Origin: Typha latifolia
Lineage: Eukaryota > Streptophyta > Magnoliopsida > Poales > Typhaceae
DNA length: 64,000 bases
NCBI GenBank assembly: GCA_019914945.1
Contig: CM034113.1
Span: forward strand, 4,196,850-4,260,849
Direction of reading: 5' to 3'
A model generated the notes under the pieces. It did no database searches and was not told where the DNA came from. It saw only the letters and a program-made list of their open reading frames with translations. Position 1 is the stretch's first letter, and each line of letters starts with the position of its first letter. Shown one piece after another: positions 62,101 through 64,000 of the stretch. Position numbers and translations under genes: made by a program.

Positions 62101-64000
62101 TATGAAGACTATGTGAAACGTTACAATAAGCAATACTATCAATGGATGAGTTTTGGAGAATATTAATAGTATTTAATGTAATATTTTCGTGTTATTCTTG
62201 TGCCGACAAATGAAGTCTTTTTAATAAATTGGGTCATGTACAAAAATAATCCAAAAATAAAAGACCGTAATGTAAGCTTTATATATGTATTTTAATTAAA
62301 AATGAATATTGGACCCACTGCGTACTGAGGGCATGCCCATCGGGGATCGGCATAGCACATGCCTTCGGCATGGTCATCATTACTTTGTAGTATCCTAGGA
62401 ACATGGTTTTACTTTTTAAGAATAGGGGCATACCCCTTGTGCTATGACCTTATCTACATGACTCTTTGTGTTGTAGTTCTATCAAAATATCTCCCTAGGC
62501 AAGGATTTTGTTTAGTTTGGTGGCGCAGAAAGTGTCAGTTAGCTGTTGGCACAATACATGTTTTCTAGCAATGATTGACTTACCATATGCCAAATGAAAG
62601 GTGGAGGAAATTGATCCATCAGTAAAGGGAGAGGAGCTGGTTGAGTACAGGGGTACAGGGAAAGGAAATTAAGAGTCACACCCTTTACTGCACATTGTTC
62701 CATCAGTGAAGTTGGTCCCATGGTTTTTGGAAGGAGAAAATAAAAATGGGTGGGGCAGGGCATGTCAAGTTTAAGAAAACTCTTGATCTTCTCCTAACCT
62801 CTTTGTTGAGCTATATAATTGAAGAAGTGGGTCATGTGTTTTCTTAAACTTGATTCGTTGGATCTTTGTTATCTTCTTCCTCATATGCATTTGGGTTGAG
62901 AGACTAAGTTGATTAAAGTAAGAAAAAGTAGTACCAAATAAATAAATAGAAATGTAGGGAAGCTGATCAAATAGAATTCCTTCGAATTAGCACTAGAAAC
63001 TGGATTTATGTTTGGATTCTGCTGATCTTGGTAAACCCATAATAATACATTAATTTTTGCTGGATAACCAATTGAATCAAAAGTTTTAGATAATAGACTG
63101 ACAAAGTATATTATGCCTAAACACACCTACCACGTGTAGCCCTATATGCTGCACATGGATACAAGATGTGAGGCCCTTCCACACCGCACTAGAACATGTT
63201 ACAGTGAATTAGTGATAAAGATTAAAAGAGGACACATGAAGAAGTCTGCTCTGTCAGACCAGGTTTGGATAGGATTAGTAGCTTAGCATGAATCAATTAG
63301 TCTATTGCACTAAAGCCTTTCCTTTTTTCTTTCGCCATGGAAAGTCCTATTCTTAACTGTGACAAATACATCCCTCTTTCCCTCTCCACTCAGCACCCCA
63401 CCCTCCCGCTGCAAGACCCCCTCATTAGGCTATGGTACAATTCATGTTTGCCTCGTCTTTTTTTCCTCTCTAGATTAGAGCATTAGTGTATGCAAGCATT
63501 ACTTTCTTCTCTTGTGCCTGACCTTTGTAAGAATATATTCTGCAACCTGTAAAGGTAAAGGTATGTGTTAGTCATTTGGGCTCAGTTTTGCTGCAAATTA
63601 CTACTACATTCAATTGATTCTTGTCCATATTTATATGTTTCGGTGCTTCTTAGGTGTACTTAAAATCAACCTATATTATTTCATGTGTTCACTGCTCTTT
63701 TCCAACTTCTCCATTTTTACTAAGAAGCTAAATGCTATCAAAAACTAACTATTTCATTCTCTTTTCCTAGAATCATCAGCCCAGGTTAAAGAAGAAAAGA
63801 AGGACATTGATTCCGATGGGAGGCCTAATGTGCCTGAATCGAGTTCAACAAATTATCAAAGAGATAATTCTAGAATGTCCTTAAAAAAGGATAAGAAACA
63901 TTCTGAAAGTTTTGGTTCTGGTTTTGTTGCCCGGAGAAATGCTAAATCTACGAAAGGCTTACAACACGATGAAAGTGCTATTTCTGAAATGAAACAACAA
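35951..64000 (+). CDS. ALY: ALWAYS EARLY (ALY)/LIN9 homologue, 5' half
   Basis: Plant LIN9/Mip130-type protein, the DREAM/MuvB complex subunit that works with E2F/RB and MYB3R partners on cell-cycle and developmental genes in the nucleus. Nine coding exons are visible: 35951-36055, 38541-38639, 38912-38974, 45633-45710, 47731-47920, 53430-53692, 53786-54146, 59903-59986, 63771-64000. They give 491 codons with no stop, and every join has GT-AG signals and a kept frame. Residues 1-17 ([17 protein letters not shown]) are the conserved start. A SANT/Myb-like domain spans about 47-92 ([20 protein letters not shown]...). LSLPEGTA and LIAMMTDHY are family signatures. Basic stretches at 132-145 and KRSQRKRTK suggest nuclear localisation. 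The DIRP domain and C-terminus lie past the right edge. Coding bases are about 1.5 kb of 28 kb. Which paralogue (ALY1, 2 or 3) cannot be told. Confidence 0.95.
36056..38540. other. ALY intron 1, no recognised element
   Basis: 2485 bases between GTAAGT and TTTGCAG. Mildly AT-rich. I saw no open frame with a family match and no clear terminal repeats. Confidence 0.85.
38541..38639 (+). CDS. ALY: ALY coding exon 2 (SANT, first part)
   Basis: 33 codons, phase 0 both sides, acceptor TTTGCAG and donor AAG|GTTTTC. Carries [20 protein letters not shown] and the YGKDWRK helix turn of the SANT domain. Confidence 0.95.
38912..38974 (+). CDS. ALY: ALY coding exon 3 (SANT, second part)
   Basis: 21 codons, acceptor TTTCTAG and donor AAG|GTAAAC, phase 0. 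[21 protein letters not shown] completes the SANT recognition helix. The 272-base intron before it is one of only two short introns. Confidence 0.95.
39180..40440. repeat. Diverged repeat with GAT-rich acidic segment, copy 1
   Basis: In ALY intron 3. From TGGCACGGCCATGTGCC (about 39246) through a (GATGGT)n stretch (39415-39455), GAGACATGC..TTGTTACACAA, and GTGCCGACAAATGAAGT it parallels 61505-62260 in intron 8. The far end may lie at about 42710 (TGCCAAATGCGGTGCC), with another element inserted at 40897-42651. From 40264 to 40442 there is an internally repeated GGATTCGGATACGG stretch, a common plant low-complexity TE end. No coding frame survives. Confidence 0.55.
40897..42651. mobile_element. 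TIR transposon carrying a captured kinase fragment (Pack-type)
   Basis: Non-autonomous DNA element in ALY intron 3, with ends AGGGTTGGCAA and TTGCCACCCCT as imperfect terminal inverted repeats. Subterminal arrays of AACGGGTCAAA / TTTAACCCGTT-like words follow. A clean target duplication is not visible. No transposase is present. The interior holds a two-exon segment of a host protein-kinase gene (41608-41989) and a segment repeating CTCCATGGTGATGGAGTC. It shares ends and some interior with 43369-44653. Confidence 0.7.
41608..41989 (-). pseudogene. Captured fragment of a Raf-like protein kinase gene
   Basis: Minus strand. One exon (41989-41860) reads [13 protein letters not shown], then after a one-base shift [20 protein letters not shown] and AHAKAYEG, the glycine-rich-loop region. 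It ends at a donor AA|GTAAGT. After a 120-base intron with acceptor ATAG, the second exon (41739-41608) reads [20 protein letters not shown] and [16 protein letters not shown], with the ATP-binding Lys in VAIK and the alpha-C Glu in REV, then a donor AG|GTCAAT. Splice phases agree. This is the N-lobe of a plant Raf/STY-type kinase, a small part of a full gene of several hundred residues, and not functional as a kinase. Confidence 0.8.
43358..44664. mobile_element. TIR transposon with exact 11-bp target duplication
   Basis: The element body is 43369-44653 (1285 bases), with ends AGGGTGGCAA and TTGCCACCCT, a perfect 10-bp inverted repeat. It is flanked by TATATCTACAT on both sides (43358-43368 and 44654-44664). 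An 11-bp duplication fits Mutator-like elements; the CGGGTCAA-rich ends also resemble some hAT families, which give 8 bp. It shares subterminal sequence (CAAGATAGTACAAA) and a CAGTGGAGACATC-like internal block with 40897-42651. No transposase is present. Confidence 0.8.
43995..44324 (-). pseudogene. Possible captured LRR fragment
   Basis: Minus-strand open stretch with leucine-rich spacing: [48 protein letters not shown]. It resembles the LxxLxLxxNxLxGxIP plant LRR consensus with several changes. It lies inside the TIR element at 43369-44653, so capture from a receptor-like gene is possible. Low-complexity GAG/GTAG-rich DNA could also give this by chance. Confidence 0.35.
45633..45710 (+). 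CDS. ALY: ALY coding exon 4
   Basis: 26 codons, acceptor TTTCAG and donor CTG|GTGAGA, phase 0. [20 protein letters not shown] and DHYNIL are among the most conserved residues of the family. It follows the 6.66-kb TE-filled intron 3. Confidence 0.95.
45711..47730. other. ALY intron 4, no recognised element
   Basis: 2020 bases of AT-rich DNA. Short open frames (for example 47034-47216, 47245-47505) have no family features. No terminal repeats found. Confidence 0.8.
47731..47920 (+). CDS. ALY: ALY coding exon 5
   Basis: 190 bases, phase 0 in and phase 1 out; acceptor CTGACAG, donor GGAG|GTAACT. Encodes [11 protein letters not shown], the basic [14 protein letters not shown] (likely nuclear localisation) and [12 protein letters not shown], all typical of plant ALY proteins. 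Confidence 0.95.
47921..50696. other. ALY intron 5, left part
   Basis: Mostly AT-rich. At 48163-48300 a GGGGTGTAAATGAGCTGAGC start and CTGAGCCCAAGCTC words look like one end of a decayed TIR element, but I could not find its partner end. 49550-49700 has GGGTCGGGTCAAG words of the same style as the intron 3 elements. No coding potential recognised. Confidence 0.5.
50697..51529. mobile_element. Small Mutator-like element, 10-bp target duplication
   Basis: The body is 50707-51519 (813 bases), beginning AAGGTAAG and ending GAACCTT (short inverted repeat AAGGT/ACCTT), flanked by GGTTTTGATC at 50697-50706 and 51520-51529. The ends are rich in GATCGG/CCGATC words. One plus frame in the middle reads [17 protein letters not shown] and [13 protein letters not shown], interrupted by stops, and looks like a Tyr/Pro/Gln-rich tail of some protein. 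It sits in ALY intron 5 and is related to 54847-55470 in reverse orientation. Confidence 0.75.
51530..53429. other. ALY intron 5, right part
   Basis: About 1.9 kb of AT-rich sequence up to the acceptor CTTGCAG. It contains a short direct duplication of CAGGCTAGGATATTTAATGT at about 53028 and 53080. No gene recognised. Confidence 0.6.
53430..53692 (+). CDS. ALY: ALY coding exon 6
   Basis: 263 bases, phase 1 in and phase 0 out. Completes GGT with the last base of exon 5, then [16 protein letters not shown], the acidic/aliphatic [20 protein letters not shown] and [12 protein letters not shown] segments, conserved across plant ALY proteins. Donor AAG|GTAATT. Confidence 0.95.
53786..54146 (+). 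CDS. ALY: ALY coding exon 7
   Basis: 361 bases, phase 0 in and phase 1 out; the intron before it is only 93 bases. Mostly acidic and serine-rich ([30 protein letters not shown]) with basic [11 protein letters not shown] and [12 protein letters not shown]. Donor GGAG|GTACGA. Likely disordered. Confidence 0.93.
54147..54837. other. ALY intron 7, left part, with a possible cryptic exon
   Basis: No element recognised. An acceptor-like TTTCATACAG at about 54768 is followed by a frame that, joined to exon 7, would read [20 protein letters not shown] and stop. It is not supported by family conservation and is reported only as a possible alternative exon. Confidence 0.4.
54838..55479. mobile_element. 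Small Mutator-like element, 9-bp target duplication
   Basis: The body is 54847-55470 (624 bases), begins AAGGTTCCAAGCATCGG, and is flanked by CTTGTAGCC at 54838-54846 and 55471-55479. Its left end matches the reverse complement of the right end of 50707-51519 (AAGGTTCAAAAAATCAG, then ATATGTATCGGT-type words). The right end CAATCCATG has drifted from the expected AACCTT. It is non-coding and lies in ALY intron 7. Confidence 0.7.
56621..58779 (-). pseudogene. hAT transposase (BED finger, DUF659, hATC), disabled
   Basis: Minus strand. A BED-type zinc finger lies at 58779-58600 ([20 protein letters not shown], ligands C-x2-C and H). A linker follows, with a frameshift near 58530. The RNase-H-like core includes [14 protein letters not shown] (about 58160-58115, catalytic Asp) and [12 protein letters not shown] (about 57980). 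The middle is at 57781-57359 and the hATC dimerisation region at 57157-56621 ([31 protein letters not shown]). Lesions are a premature stop at about 58180, just before [12 protein letters not shown], a shift at 58530 and one or more breaks near 57790 and 57200-57358. It probably cannot make an active enzyme but could be mobilised in trans. Confidence 0.9.
58975..59345. repeat. (GA)n-rich tract inside the hAT element
   Basis: Long interrupted GA/GGGA repeat upstream of the transposase start. It yields spurious open frames on both strands (Arg/Glu-rich plus, Ser/Leu-rich minus). Confidence 0.95.
59903..59986 (+). CDS. ALY: ALY coding exon 8
   Basis: 84 bases, phase 1 both sides; acceptor GTTTTAG, donor [30 protein letters not shown] is a strongly conserved ALY block and anchors the exon despite its small size and the 5.8-kb intron before it. 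Confidence 0.95.
60661..61402. mobile_element. MITE with TTATCCC/GGGATAA-rich ends
   Basis: About 740 bases in ALY intron 8. The left end GGGGCCATTTGACAAAGTGG and the right end CCTTTGACAAATGAGCTC are imperfect inverted repeats. Many GGGATAAA and TTTATCCCA words occur near both ends. No coding capacity. The target duplication is not resolved, so the superfamily is uncertain. Confidence 0.6.
61505..62385. repeat. Diverged repeat with GAT-rich acidic segment, copy 2
   Basis: Parallels 39180-39920: GTGCCA-rich start (61530-61640), TTGATCAATTAATCAATTGA, a GATGAT(A/G)GT stretch at 61735-61790, GAGACATGC and the TTACACAACC block, AGAGGTGTACCCACAGG, and TGTGCCGACAAATGAAGT. It ends near CATGCCTTCGGCATGG (62355-62372). 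It probably derives from a DNA transposon's 3' part; no intact frame. Confidence 0.55.
62386..63770. other. ALY intron 8, right part, no recognised element
   Basis: About 1.4 kb up to the acceptor TTTTCCTAG. Short open frames only; nothing family-like seen. Confidence 0.75.
63771..64000 (+). CDS. ALY: ALY coding exon 9 (open at right edge)
   Basis: 230 bases in view, phase 1 in, still open at 64000. [20 protein letters not shown] and a Lys/Ser-rich stretch ([19 protein letters not shown]) match the variable region between the [12 protein letters not shown] block and the DIRP domain of ALY proteins. Confidence 0.93.

Noticed and set aside
62881..63126. 81-residue minus frame in ALY intron 8
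   Set aside because: Alternative-start frame with no recognisable domain, inside an intron and antisense to it; likely chance.

Overview
This is a nuclear genomic segment of a flowering plant. It holds the 5' half of one real protein-coding gene, on the + strand from about 35.4 kb to the right edge, and about 35 kb of nested, decayed transposable elements to its left. The gene has GT-AG introns, the left side is full of Ty3/gypsy polyproteins primed by initiator tRNA-Met, and hAT and Mutator-like DNA elements are present. The long TE-filled introns suggest a large genome, possibly a monocot. The species cannot be fixed from sequence alone, and no RNA gene, CRISPR array or prokaryotic feature was seen.

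Layout: 1-2520 is the 5' part of a minus-strand gypsy element (gag, primer-binding site, truncated long LTR), and it is repeated in direct orientation at 20868-23336. 2521-13846 is a scrambled array of one gypsy family: integrase fragment, LTR, an almost complete but dead element with a 3' LTR, a second gag-protease, the same gag-protease inverted, its LTR, then an integrase fragment with LTR. 13880-16495 is a minus-strand Del/Tekay-like pol remnant. 16550-20867 is a plus-strand element with LTR, gag, protease, RT and RNase H but no integrase. 20868-24249 is the second copy of the long-LTR element, inserted into the integrase of an older minus-strand element that runs to its own LTR at 28219-29342. 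29343-34978 is two more copies of the long LTR arranged head to head, giving a large inverted repeat that ends within about 1 kb of the gene start.

The gene (first coding exon 35951, nine coding exons in view, 491 codons, open at the right edge) is an ALWAYS EARLY (ALY)/LIN9 homologue, the plant DREAM/MuvB-type subunit. The reading frame is continuous through all eight splice joins. Its SANT domain is complete; the DIRP domain should lie beyond 64000.

The ALY introns carry several recognisable DNA transposons: two related TIR elements in intron 3 (one with a captured two-exon fragment of a Raf-like kinase gene, one with a perfect 11-bp target duplication and a possible LRR fragment), two related small Mutator-like elements with 10- and 9-bp target duplications in introns 5 and 7, a nearly complete hAT transposon with an exact 8-bp target duplication in intron 7, and a MITE plus a diverged repeat in intron 8. 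The most interesting items are the gene-capturing element, the palindromic LTR pair next to the promoter, and the density of transposons tolerated inside a conserved cell-cycle/development regulator.
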